A stretch of DNA of 64,000 nucleotides. Source: CAZIUL01 sp964542475. GTDB taxonomy: Bacteria > Planctomycetota > B15-G4 > CAYZWU01. The stretch covers positions 1-64,000 of the forward strand of contig CAZIUL010000014.1 in the NCBI GenBank assembly GCA_964542475.1, in the 5' to 3' direction. This document shows, piece after piece, positions 36,003 to 43,369 of the stretch. The position numbers and the translations under genes were made by a program. A model generated the notes under the pieces. The model saw only the letters and a list, made by a program, of their open reading frames with translations. It made no database searches and was not told where the DNA came from. Numbering within the stretch: position 1 is the first letter of the stretch; every line of letters starts with the position of its first letter.

Positions 36003-36120
36003 GAAAAAGTGCTTCGGAGGCGAGGTCGAGTCATTCGACCGAGGTCAAGGCGCGAGACCGTGGGCGAATCAGCGGATTCGTTGAGGATCTCGCAACGCAG
36101 AGATCGGGCTAAAGGACCTT
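36003..36120. repeat. Possible MITE-like remnant with GTTGAAAAAG / CTTTTTAAC ends
   Basis: Begins GTCCGTTGAAAAAGTGC and ends GGACCTTTTTAAC, weakly complementary ends about 120 bases apart. The inside is rich in short inverted repeats (GAGTCATTCGACC, GCGGATTCGTT). The right end overlaps the last codons of the RNase D gene. Single copy in this window, so assignment as an element is tentative. Confidence 0.35.
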
Positions 36121-37245
36121 TTTAACCGCCTCTCTCATTATCTTCGCCTGCCAGCGCGTCAGGCCGGCGATTTTCATGACTTCATTCACGGTTGCGGGTT
36201 TGCCGCATGCACAGGCATCCACTGCGGAGCGCGGTGCAATCACGGCCGGATCCAAGTTCAGCTCCTTTGCAATACGGTCTCTTTCAGCTCTGATGAGCTT
36301 GACTCTCGGGCTAACGAACCGCTTGACATGGCTGCTTTTTGGCTTCTCAGGCCATTTCGATTTCTGCAACGATTGCGCTCTGGACATCGCCTTCTTCAGC
36401 GCCTGCAGCCGGCGGCCGCTGCAGGTAATGGGCGTTTTAATGCTTTGCAACGCTTGATCAGCACCGTTTGCAGCCGCTCTCTTGGCAACCTTCAAAAGCA
36501 ATTGAGGTCCCATGATCTTGAAAGGAGGAAGATCCGCTTTCCTGGCCTCCTTCTCTCGCCAGTGCCACACTTCGCGCAGGTATGCAAGCTGAAGCGGCTC
36601 GAACCCGTTCGCGCCCTTGATACGCCACACATCGTCAGGTTCAGGCGGATCCTTGTCCACATCCGTGTTATTCACCATTGCGGCACAGGTTTCCGAATGC
36701 CAATCCAGCCTGCCGAGATTTTTCAGCTCCTTTGTGAGCCGGTCCGCAAGCGGCTCCAGGTATCGCGTGTCCTCGCACGCGTAGTCAAGGTGCTTGCCGG
36801 AAAGAGGACGCTTCGACCAGTCGTACCTCTGCCCCTTTTTTGTCAGGTGCACTTTGAAGAATGACTCAACAATCGAGGAAAGCCCGAACCGCTCGTAACC
36901 CAGAAGCGTGGCTGCAAGCATCGTATCGAAGACATCTCCTTTTGGGCGGAATCCGAAAGATGCACGCATCACACGCAGATCGTAATCAGCGCCGTGAATG
37001 ATGAGCTTTTTCCGGGCAAGCAGGCCAAGCAGCGGGGACAGATCCAACCCGGCAAGAGGATCGACAATGAAGTGCTCTCCTTCAGCTGTGAGCTGTATCA
37101 GACACACCTTGTGGAAGTAGTGATACAAGCTGTCAGCTTCGGTATCGATCGCGACCCTCGGGGCTTTATCCATCCGGGAGAGAAGAGGTTCGAGCTCCTT
37201 TGCTGTATCGATGAAAGAGTATGTTGCGCGAGACCAGGGATTCAA
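36109..37245 (-). CDS. rnd: Ribonuclease D (DEDDy 3'-5' exoribonuclease with HRDC domain)
   Basis: RNase D-type exonuclease, 378 residues, acting in tRNA 3' processing and RNA turnover. DEDD motifs are visible: Exo I in AIDTEADSLYHY, Exo II in IIHGADYDLRVM, Exo III in LDYACEDTRYLEPLADRL, with the catalytic Tyr of the DEDDy class. One HRDC domain (about 205-285) and a C-terminal helical segment follow. The start is set at TTG 37245 because AAAGG lies 6-9 bases upstream; the open frame continues to 37326 without family similarity. Flanked downstream by a possible repeat remnant that ends within its last codons. Confidence 0.87.
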   Translation of the reverse strand: MNPWSRATYSFIDTAKELEPLLSRMDKAPRVAIDTEADSLYHYFHKVCLIQLTAEGEHFIVDPLAGLDLSPLLGLLARKKLIIHGADYDLRVMRASFGFRPKGDVFDTMLAATLLGYERFGLSSIVESFFKVHLTKKGQRYDWSKRPLSGKHLDYACEDTRYLEPLADRLTKELKNLGRLDWHSETCAAMVNNTDVDKDPPEPDDVWRIKGANGFEPLQLAYLREVWHWREKEARKADLPPFKIMGPQLLLKVAKRAAANGADQALQSIKTPITCSGRRLQALKKAMSRAQSLQKSKWPEKPKSSHVKRFVSPRVKLIRAERDRIAKELNLDPAVIAPRSAVDACACGKPATVNEVMKIAGLTRWQAKIMREAVKKVL

Positions 37246-37353
37246 ACGATGCCTTTCTGTGTCAATGCGTGATCGGCTTGTAGAATGTACGCGTGCATTA
37301 TCGCATGCGCCGGACCCATAAAGCAAGATAATTCGGTTACAGGCCGTATTATC

Positions 37354-37412
37354 GTCGTGAGGTGCCGTAAACTGTGATGTGGCAAGCGCATGTCAGGAGA
37401 CGACCGCAGGCT
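37354..37412 (-). mobile_element. Repeat family A, copy 7 (half-element fragment)
   Basis: GTCGTGAGGTGCCGTAAACTGTG through CAGGAGACGACCGCAGGCTG matches the left half of copy 2 (10442-10502). The match stops abruptly where a family C hairpin begins, and the outer terminal repeat is missing. Confidence 0.7.
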
Positions 37413-37440
37413 GAGGGCGCACGCGCAGGTGCGCCCCTAC
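37413..37440 (-). repeat. Repeat family C hairpin at the stop of the Gfo/Idh/MocA gene
   Basis: On the minus strand GTAGGGGCGCACCTGCGCGTGCGCCC. TAG at 37437-37439 is the stop codon of the oxidoreductase gene; the hairpin in turn truncates a family A fragment. Confidence 0.75.
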
Positions 37441-38726
37441 ATCGCCCACCCCTCCCTGAAGCCGTATTGGATCAGCTCGTTTGCTTCCGGGCAGCCTACC
37501 GCGTCCATGGCCTTCCCGTTCCACTCGAATTTTTTGCCGGTGCGAAAGGCTACCAATCCCAGCAGCACGGTTTCCGTGAGAGGGCCGGAATAGTCGAAGC
37601 TGCACGTGGTTGCGCCCCTGCCCTTGCACGCCTCGATCCATTCGTTGTAGTGGCCAATTGAGTCGGGTATGAACGGATCAGGCTTTCCTAACCCCTTGAA
37701 CCTGTCCTCGGGCAGCAGCGCGTACCTTCCGTAGTCAGCGATCAGCATCCCCTTTTCACCAATAAAAAGAACACCGTCTCCCCACTCAGGAAGCTTCCCC
37801 TCGGTGAAAAGGTCCGGGCGTACGCCGCCGTCGTACCATGTGAGCTTCACAGGAGGCAGGTCCCCGCGTGAAGGAAACTCCCACGAGGCAGACATCTTGA
37901 CAGGCGCTGTCTCATCGTGAACCCTCGGCCCATTCGCCCAGGCGCGCAAAGGGTAGCGCAGCTTCAACGCCCAGAAGACAAGGTCGATGTAGTGGCATCC
38001 CATGTCCCCAAGCGTGCCCCCGCCGAAATCCCACCATCGCCTCCAGTTTCCGGGAAGGTATACGGGGTGATACGGCCTGTACGGAGCCGGTCCGAGCCAG
38101 AGATCGTAGTGAATGTTCGCGGGCACGGGGGGAGTCTCTTCCGGGCGCTCGCCTCCCCCCCAGTTCTTTCCGCACCACACATGCACCTCTTTGACCGGCC
38201 CGACTGCTCCTGTGGCGATCAGCTCGACCACGCGGCGGTAGTTGCCCCCCGCGTGTATCTGGGTCCCCATCTGTGTCGCAAGCCCTCTTTTTACGGCTTC
38301 GCTTGTAAGGGCTCTTACCTCATGAACCGAGTGAGCGAGCGGCTTTTCGCAGTACACGTGTTTTCCCGCCTTTAGCGCTGCGTGCGCGATCACGCCGTGG
38401 GTGTGATCCGGAGTGGACACCACAACCGCCTCGATCTCTTTCTGATCCAGCATCTTGCGGAAATCGTTGTACTTTGCAGCCCCTGGAAAACGCTTGCCCG
38501 CGCTGCCCAGGTAGTTGTCGTCCACATCACAAAGCGCGACTATGTTCTGGCCGGACACCCCGTTGAGGTTGGCGCCGCCCCGGTTCGCCACGCCGACCAC
38601 AGCAATGTTGAGCTTTTCGTTTGCAGGATAACCGAACACGCTGTTCGTTCCGCCCGCAAGATAAGCGCCTGCACCGGCCAGGGAAACTGATTTTAAGAAG
38701 GTGCGTCGTGTAAGCGGCTTTTTCAT
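37437..38726 (-). CDS. Tat-exported Gfo/Idh/MocA-family sugar oxidoreductase
   Basis: NAD(P)-dependent sugar or glycoside oxidoreductase, 429 residues. The N-terminal TRRTFLKSVSLAGAGAYLAGG is a twin-arginine signal, typical of the planctomycete/verrucomicrobial secreted members. The Rossmann fold begins LNIAVVGVANRGGAN; the catalytic EKPLAHSV (Lys of the EKP motif) and the segment GDMGCHYIDLVFWALKL match the family. Such enzymes oxidise glycosides to 3-keto intermediates, and the DUF1080 hydrolase at 52180 could act on such products (inference). Start 38726 gives a normal Tat leader. The stop is inside a family C repeat. Confidence 0.9.
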   Translation of the reverse strand: MKKPLTRRTFLKSVSLAGAGAYLAGGTNSVFGYPANEKLNIAVVGVANRGGANLNGVSGQNIVALCDVDDNYLGSAGKRFPGAAKYNDFRKMLDQKEIEAVVVSTPDHTHGVIAHAALKAGKHVYCEKPLAHSVHEVRALTSEAVKRGLATQMGTQIHAGGNYRRVVELIATGAVGPVKEVHVWCGKNWGGGERPEETPPVPANIHYDLWLGPAPYRPYHPVYLPGNWRRWWDFGGGTLGDMGCHYIDLVFWALKLRYPLRAWANGPRVHDETAPVKMSASWEFPSRGDLPPVKLTWYDGGVRPDLFTEGKLPEWGDGVLFIGEKGMLIADYGRYALLPEDRFKGLGKPDPFIPDSIGHYNEWIEACKGRGATTCSFDYSGPLTETVLLGLVAFRTGKKFEWNGKAMDAVGCPEANELIQYGFREGWAM

Positions 38727-38754
38727 GGTCTGACTCCTAAACTTTTGTCCAAAA

Positions 38755-38830
38755 GAGGACGGCGTAGAAGCCCTCCTTCCAAACACCGAATAAAACGATC
38801 CGTGTCCATCCGTGGTTCTCTTTTCTTTCT
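38755..38830 (+). repeat. Dispersed repeat family D
   Basis: AGAGGACGGCGTAGAAGCCCTCC, CCAAACACCGAATAAAACGATCC and GTGTCCATCCGTGGTTCTC. The three blocks match 34876-34922 and, inverted, 28261-28334. Confidence 0.75.
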
Positions 38831-38858
38831 TGTCTCTTCCTCCGCTTTCTTCTCAATC

Positions 38859-40529
38859 CTATGACACGAACCAATCCCCGGCTATCTCCTCCGTGGCATC
38901 GATAATCTCTTTGTCCTTGTCATCCAGCGCGCCCCTCGCGATCAGGCTGTGGACTACCTTTCTCAGTATCACCTTCTTGTCGTGAACCGGAATCAGCGCA
39001 GGGTAGTATTCGTTGTTGAAAAAGATCCTGTACCGCTTGCTCAGATATTCATCATCGAGCATCTCCTTGATCTTGTTCTTCAGGTCTTTGCCGCTGAGGC
39101 TCACAAGCCGCTCCTTCGGGGAAACCATCAGCTCGAGCGTCTTGTCAACGCTTTGCCTGCATTTGAAGCGGAGCTGCCAGCACTGGACCCTGCCAAGCGA
39201 GTTGACGGTAAGCGCGTTCACGGAAATCGTTCCCTTTTCATGATCCGCCTCTACCCCCTTGAGCAACGGCATCAGGTAGTTGTCGGATATGGCCCCGAAC
39301 GCGCTCACACCTCCTGCGAACGGATCCTCGATGATATCGCTGATCGTGAAAAACGGTTTCCTCTCGAAGCGCGCGTCCTGGATGAGCATGAACTCCTCTT
39401 CGGTGTAGTGAAAGCGCTCCTTCCATTGTTCGTCTGAACTCAGGTCCTTACGGCTCAGCGTGGAATGGCTGGTCAGCATGCCGATAGCCTGTCCTCCGCG
39501 CCAGACGAGCGGCAGGACCCCCACCACCCATTCGGCTGACCCGCCTATCTCACCTATCATGGACCAGAGCCCCCGCTCATCCGGAAACCGGAGCCCATCC
39601 ATGCCGAGCACGACACACGGCATGAGGTCGCCGTCCTTGTCAAAAGGGGTTGCCACGCCCGCCTTGTTGAGCTGGTCCATGGCAGGAACATGCCTCGGCC
39701 TGTCCAGAAAAAAAGCGCTCAGGTCCTCAACGCGCGCAAGGCCGCACGCTTTCGATATGATCTCCGCCGCTTCCACGAGCCCTGTGTCCCTGGGGTTGAA
39801 CTCCTCGAAATAACCGCTGCTCATCCACCGCTGCACATAGATGTCCGGAAGGTGCCGTTTCACATGAGATTCCGTGATGAAAAGCGAGGTGAAACTGGAA
39901 TGGAGCCCCTTTATCGACTTGGTTGTTCCGTCGATCACGTCGGTTCCCATGCTCAAAAGAGTGACGCTCCGCGGCGTCCCTGTTCCGTACCTCTCCCTGT
40001 GCTGATCCTTCCCGTAGACAGCGCCCACAGCGATTGTCGGGTTTCCTCCGACCTCCTTGCCGGGCTTGTTGCGGACTCCTTCCGTGATGGTGCACTCGAT
40101 GAGGATCTCCTCCCCTTCGGGCAGCATCTCCGTTGTTGCCTGAAGCACCTCCGCCATGACCTGCGCGGAGGTCCGGTCGTTGGCGCGCTTCAGCTCGTTC
40201 TTCAGCGCATTGGTAACCTGCTCCTTCGGATATTCGTTCAGGCTCCCCAGGCCGTGCAGCCCCACGGCAGCCGCTGAAAGCGCTGCCGACAGCATCACGG
40301 ACTGGCGCACCTGCCGGTTCCGCAGGGCCCCTAGGTTCGAATTGTTGCTGATGGGGTCGGGAAGAGTGATGAGGGTGCAATCCTCCAGCGTGAGTTCGTA
40401 GTTCGAGAGAACCCTGTTGTGGCGGTGGTTGAATTCGACCAGGCGGTCGCTGTTGAACGGTAGAACATCGCTTTTCGCGCTGTAGGAAAGACGCTGGTCA
40501 GCAATGTTGTATCGCAGCTCTTCATTCAT
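38859..40529 (-). CDS. Divergent fructose-1,6-bisphosphatase class II (GlpX)-like protein
   Basis: A 556-residue soluble protein resembling class II fructose bisphosphatases only in patches. AALSAAAVGLHGLGSL (about 85-100) corresponds to the alanine-rich first helix, and EGEEILIECTITEG to the GEG acidic block. DVIDGTT (from Asp197) corresponds to the metal-binding DPIDGT, and IGEIGGSAEWVVGVLPLVWRGG to the GIGGaPEgv block. Compared with the usual 320-350 residues it carries an N-terminal extension of about 70 and a C-terminal region of about 200 with no recognised domain. The Pro-to-Val change in DPIDGT and loss of a clear GEGE motif leave its activity uncertain. No operon partner. Confidence 0.5.
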   Translation of the reverse strand: MNEELRYNIADQRLSYSAKSDVLPFNSDRLVEFNHRHNRVLSNYELTLEDCTLITLPDPISNNSNLGALRNRQVRQSVMLSAALSAAAVGLHGLGSLNEYPKEQVTNALKNELKRANDRTSAQVMAEVLQATTEMLPEGEEILIECTITEGVRNKPGKEVGGNPTIAVGAVYGKDQHRERYGTGTPRSVTLLSMGTDVIDGTTKSIKGLHSSFTSLFITESHVKRHLPDIYVQRWMSSGYFEEFNPRDTGLVEAAEIISKACGLARVEDLSAFFLDRPRHVPAMDQLNKAGVATPFDKDGDLMPCVVLGMDGLRFPDERGLWSMIGEIGGSAEWVVGVLPLVWRGGQAIGMLTSHSTLSRKDLSSDEQWKERFHYTEEEFMLIQDARFERKPFFTISDIIEDPFAGGVSAFGAISDNYLMPLLKGVEADHEKGTISVNALTVNSLGRVQCWQLRFKCRQSVDKTLELMVSPKERLVSLSGKDLKNKIKEMLDDEYLSKRYRIFFNNEYYPALIPVHDKKVILRKVVHSLIARGALDDKDKEIIDATEEIAGDWFVS

Positions 40530-40578
40530 GGCAGCTATCCTTAATTCATCAAGACATCAGCTGTGCCGATACGATTAA

Positions 40579-40608
40579 TTGTTGGACGAACGATCGAAAT
40601 GGTATAAT
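40579..40608 (+). promoter_or_regulatory. Sigma-70-type promoter for the PepSY protein gene
   Basis: TTGTTG (40579-40584), an 18-base spacer and a perfect TATAAT (40603-40608), 63 bases before the start codon. Lies between divergent genes. Confidence 0.6.
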
Positions 40609-40670
40609 ACGAGTTTGTTGACTTCAAGACATCGTATAAAGAGCTTGCTTAGAAAAAGAGAGGTCATCGG

Positions 40671-41171
40671 ATGCGTTTTTCAACATTGATCCGCAAACTG
40701 CACAAATGGTGCGCCGTGTTTGCAGCACTGCCCCTGCTGGTCATCCTTGTCACTGGTGTTCTTCTGGAGTTCAAAAAGGAATCGGCCTGGATACAGCCGC
40801 CGACCGCTCAAGGAGCAGGCGGATCTCCTGAAATCGGTTTCGATCGAATCCTGGAAGCAGCGTGCAGCGTGCCCGAGGCTGATATCAAAAGCTGGGACGA
40901 CGTGGATCGCATCGATGTGAGGCCGGTCAAAGGCATGCTCAAGCTCCGCTCGAACAACATGTGGGAGATACAGATCGACACCAGGACCGGGGAGATGCTG
41001 CAGAAGGCATACAGGCGCTCAGACCTGATCGAAGACATCCACGACGGATCGTTCTTCCATGACCTTGCAAAACACTGGATCTTTTTCCCGGCAGCGGTGC
41101 TCCTTCTCATCACATGGCTAACAGGCGTTTACATCTTCTTGAAGCCGCACCTTGGCCGGCGGGGGCTCTGA
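40671..41171 (+). CDS. PepSY-associated membrane protein
   Basis: A 166-residue protein with the layout of small PepSY-TM proteins: membrane helix at about 12-32 beginning RKLHKWCAVFAALPLLVILVTG (quoted in part), a PepSY-like extracytoplasmic domain (MWEIQIDTRTGEMLQKAYRR), a conserved HDGSFF and HWIFF, and a second helix (about 140-157). The family is linked to iron-reductase or respiratory assembly, or to peptidase inhibition; no specific role can be assigned. AGAGAGG lies ahead of the ATG and a good promoter is upstream. Single-gene unit. Confidence 0.75.
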   Translation: MRFSTLIRKLHKWCAVFAALPLLVILVTGVLLEFKKESAWIQPPTAQGAGGSPEIGFDRILEAACSVPEADIKSWDDVDRIDVRPVKGMLKLRSNNMWEIQIDTRTGEMLQKAYRRSDLIEDIHDGSFFHDLAKHWIFFPAAVLLLITWLTGVYIFLKPHLGRRGL

Positions 41172-41175
41172 ATCA

Positions 41176-41243
41176 TGCAGGGGCAATCCCCCCGTGTGGT
41201 TGCCCTCCGGTTCGGGCGGTTCGCGAACCGCCCCTGCATCCGG
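41176..41243 (+). repeat. Repeat family C, two adjoining hairpins
   Basis: AGGGGCAATCCCCCCGTGTGGTTGCCCT followed by GGGCGGTTCGCGAACCGCCC. The second arm is the same sequence as at 14569 and 34927. It starts 4-6 bases after the PepSY gene stop and could terminate it. Confidence 0.75.
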
Positions 41244-41427
41244 CCGAAAGTTTACATTTTTCTTGCGACCCTTCCTCCACATTCCCGCTTTCCGCCTCTT
41301 TCCCTTATCGAGCGCTTCCTTTGACATCTCGATCGACCGGATATTTTTTTTTCGCAGGATCCTTGATGACGATGTACCAGATTGCCCGAGAGATCAACAC
41401 TTTGATAGCTTCGAAAGCCGTACTCAA
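41244..41427 (-). pseudogene. Possible frameshifted small membrane-associated protein gene
   Basis: From a TTG at 41427 the minus strand reads STAFEAIKVLISRAIWYIVI then KDPAKKKY and stops 41 codons later. If one A is dropped from an A9 run near 41345, it continues NIRSIEMSKEALDKGKRR and KAGMWRKGRKKNVNF before running into the family C repeat. Both halves look protein-like (an amphipathic/hydrophobic segment, then a basic tail). No ribosome site is evident and no family was recognised, so this is tentative. It occupies much of the 308-base gap between the PepSY and transglutaminase-like genes. Confidence 0.3.
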
Positions 41428-41431
41428 ATGT

Positions 41432-41437
41432 TATAAT
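41432..41437 (+). promoter_or_regulatory. Candidate -10 box for the transglutaminase-like gene
   Basis: Perfect TATAAT 43 bases before the start codon. The best -35 candidate (TTCGAA, 16 bases upstream) is poor. A GGAGG ribosome site lies at about 41470. Confidence 0.4.
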
Positions 41438-41479
41438 GTGCAGCGCTGACAGCGACTATGACAACATGCGGAGGATGCA

Positions 41480-43279
41480 ATGATCAAGCGGTGTATCGGT
41501 TCTGTTTTGCTTTTCACGGCGTTCTTCCTGCCGGCAGCTGCGGCGGCTTCGCAGCCGGGCGGGGATGACGACTCCATCTACGAAATCCATCCCGCGCTTG
41601 CGGGCAAGGTCGAGACGCTCATCGAAACCGGGGCAAAACCGCGCAAGGCCCTCGAATCCATTGATGAGGCGCTCATGCAGGCTGTGCTCAAAGGAGAGTA
41701 CGATGAGATACGGGAGCTCTTCATCCTGAAAGGAGCTGCAACCCTTTTTTACAGGGCGCAGGACCGCGAAACAGCGCTTCTGATCTTCAGAAACCCCGGC
41801 TGGTGTTCACGCTTTCTCCACAACTTCGATGAAGACGACCTGCTTGACGGAGCCCTGAGAGTAATCCGTGTGCTCTACGACAACGATCCGGAGGCGTTCG
41901 CGGACAAGTTCGAGTTCTGCCTGGCTTATGCTGTTGTATGGGACAAGTTCGCGGGTCACCACTGGGTGCAGGCTCCCATCGAAGAAGAAACGATGCTAAA
42001 CACATATAGATCCTATCTCGACAAAGACAGAAAGATGCGCATCATGCCGGGAAAGCTCCCCTGCGAGCTCAACGTGTTCATAGTCGGATCCAGGCTCAGC
42101 AAGGCTGAGCGGGATTGGGTCTACAAGAACTACAACTCCAGGGGCCTGGACGCAAAAGCAATCTACAGCTCCATACCATGGACCTTGAACAACAAGGTCT
42201 CCATCAGCCCGGCCCACGGAAAGGGGCTCGATCTTCCTTACGTTCTCGAAACCATCAAGAAGATCGGCGGCTGCTGCATGGAGCAGGCTTACTTCACCGA
42301 AAACATCTTTCGCCTCTTCGGAGTTCCTGCAATTTATACGAGCGGTAGGGGCAGCAAGTCCGGCGCAGGTCATGCATGGGCAGGCGTTCTGGAAGACGGC
42401 GCAAGGAAGAGCCTGGAGTGGAACTTCAGCGTCGGACGCTACCAGTCTCACCACTACTACAAGGGAGAGGTCAGCGATCCGACAAACACGGCGGAACGGC
42501 TCACCGATTCTGAGGTCAAGATACTGGGTGCAATGCTGAAAGCCAAGAACCCTGTAGAGGGAATCGAAAAAAGCAGCTTCTATCTTGATGCGGCGATATG
42601 GGCGGACAAAAACATGCTGGCGTGGACCGATGACGGCAGGTCGGGTGTGAACAAGGAAGACCTCCTCAGAGAGCTGCTCGAAAAATCGATGAAAGCGGCG
42701 CGTTTCAATCCAAGAACATGGAGGTACCTCTCTTTGCTCGCCTCGAAGAAGAAAATGGATGAAAAGCGAGCGGCTTACTGGATCGACCGTGCGGTGCGGT
42801 ACACGATCGAGGAGTATCCCGATTTCACCGTGGATATACTCTACGGCTTCCTGGGCTGCATAGAAGATCCGGGGAGAAAGCTGCACATCGTTCAGGATAT
42901 CTACAAAAAGCTAGAGGAGCCGCGGCCTGACCTCGCCTGCGACATCAAGATCATGGAAGGCGACTTCTGGATGACTCGCGACGAGCTCCACAAGGCGTTG
43001 AAGTGTTATATTTCCCCGTTCACCAGCTTCTCGGAAGACAGGCATGTTCTTGATGCAGCCAAGGAAAAGCTCGGCACAATCGAGACGCTGATAAGCGACA
43101 AAAAGGAGCTTATACGCGCCTACGAGCTGGTCATTGCCGCCACGAAAAACAAAAGGAGGAAGAGCCGCACAATGGCCGAGGTGGTGAGCATCGCGGCAGG
43201 CAAGCTGGTCGAGCTTTACACACAGACGGGTGAGATCAGCAAGGCCAAGCGGTACAAAAGGTACGTGCTCGAAGAATAA
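41480..43279 (+). CDS. Secreted transglutaminase-like protein with helical repeats
   Basis: A 599-residue exported protein. The signal peptide (residues 1-22) ends in an Ala-rich cleavage region. A helical region leads into a transglutaminase-like core: KKIGGCCMEQAYFTENIFRL supplies the catalytic Cys (about residue 272), and about 25 residues on GAGHAWAGVL supplies His. An Asp equivalent is not obvious. The C-terminal half (about 390-590) is a helical, TPR-like array. Transglutaminase-like folds in bacterial exoproteins are often peptidases; the reaction here is unknown. GGAGG precedes the ATG. No co-directional partner. Confidence 0.65.
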   Translation: MIKRCIGSVLLFTAFFLPAAAAASQPGGDDDSIYEIHPALAGKVETLIETGAKPRKALESIDEALMQAVLKGEYDEIRELFILKGAATLFYRAQDRETALLIFRNPGWCSRFLHNFDEDDLLDGALRVIRVLYDNDPEAFADKFEFCLAYAVVWDKFAGHHWVQAPIEEETMLNTYRSYLDKDRKMRIMPGKLPCELNVFIVGSRLSKAERDWVYKNYNSRGLDAKAIYSSIPWTLNNKVSISPAHGKGLDLPYVLETIKKIGGCCMEQAYFTENIFRLFGVPAIYTSGRGSKSGAGHAWAGVLEDGARKSLEWNFSVGRYQSHHYYKGEVSDPTNTAERLTDSEVKILGAMLKAKNPVEGIEKSSFYLDAAIWADKNMLAWTDDGRSGVNKEDLLRELLEKSMKAARFNPRTWRYLSLLASKKKMDEKRAAYWIDRAVRYTIEEYPDFTVDILYGFLGCIEDPGRKLHIVQDIYKKLEEPRPDLACDIKIMEGDFWMTRDELHKALKCYISPFTSFSEDRHVLDAAKEKLGTIETLISDKKELIRAYELVIAATKNKRRKSRTMAEVVSIAAGKLVELYTQTGEISKAKRYKRYVLEE

Positions 43280-43369
43280 ACGCCGCGGAAGAGCCGGGCT
43301 GGAGCCTGGCGTTCCGAAGGGATCGGGGAGTGCCGGGCGTCACACCCGGGGGGCCGTGAGCGCCGGGGG
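43280..43369. other. GC-rich intergenic segment
   Basis: Short complementary arms (GCCGGGCTGGAGCCTGGC; GCCGGGCGTCACACCCGG) suggest hairpins that could terminate the convergent genes on both sides. No match to the other repeat families was found. Confidence 0.4.
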
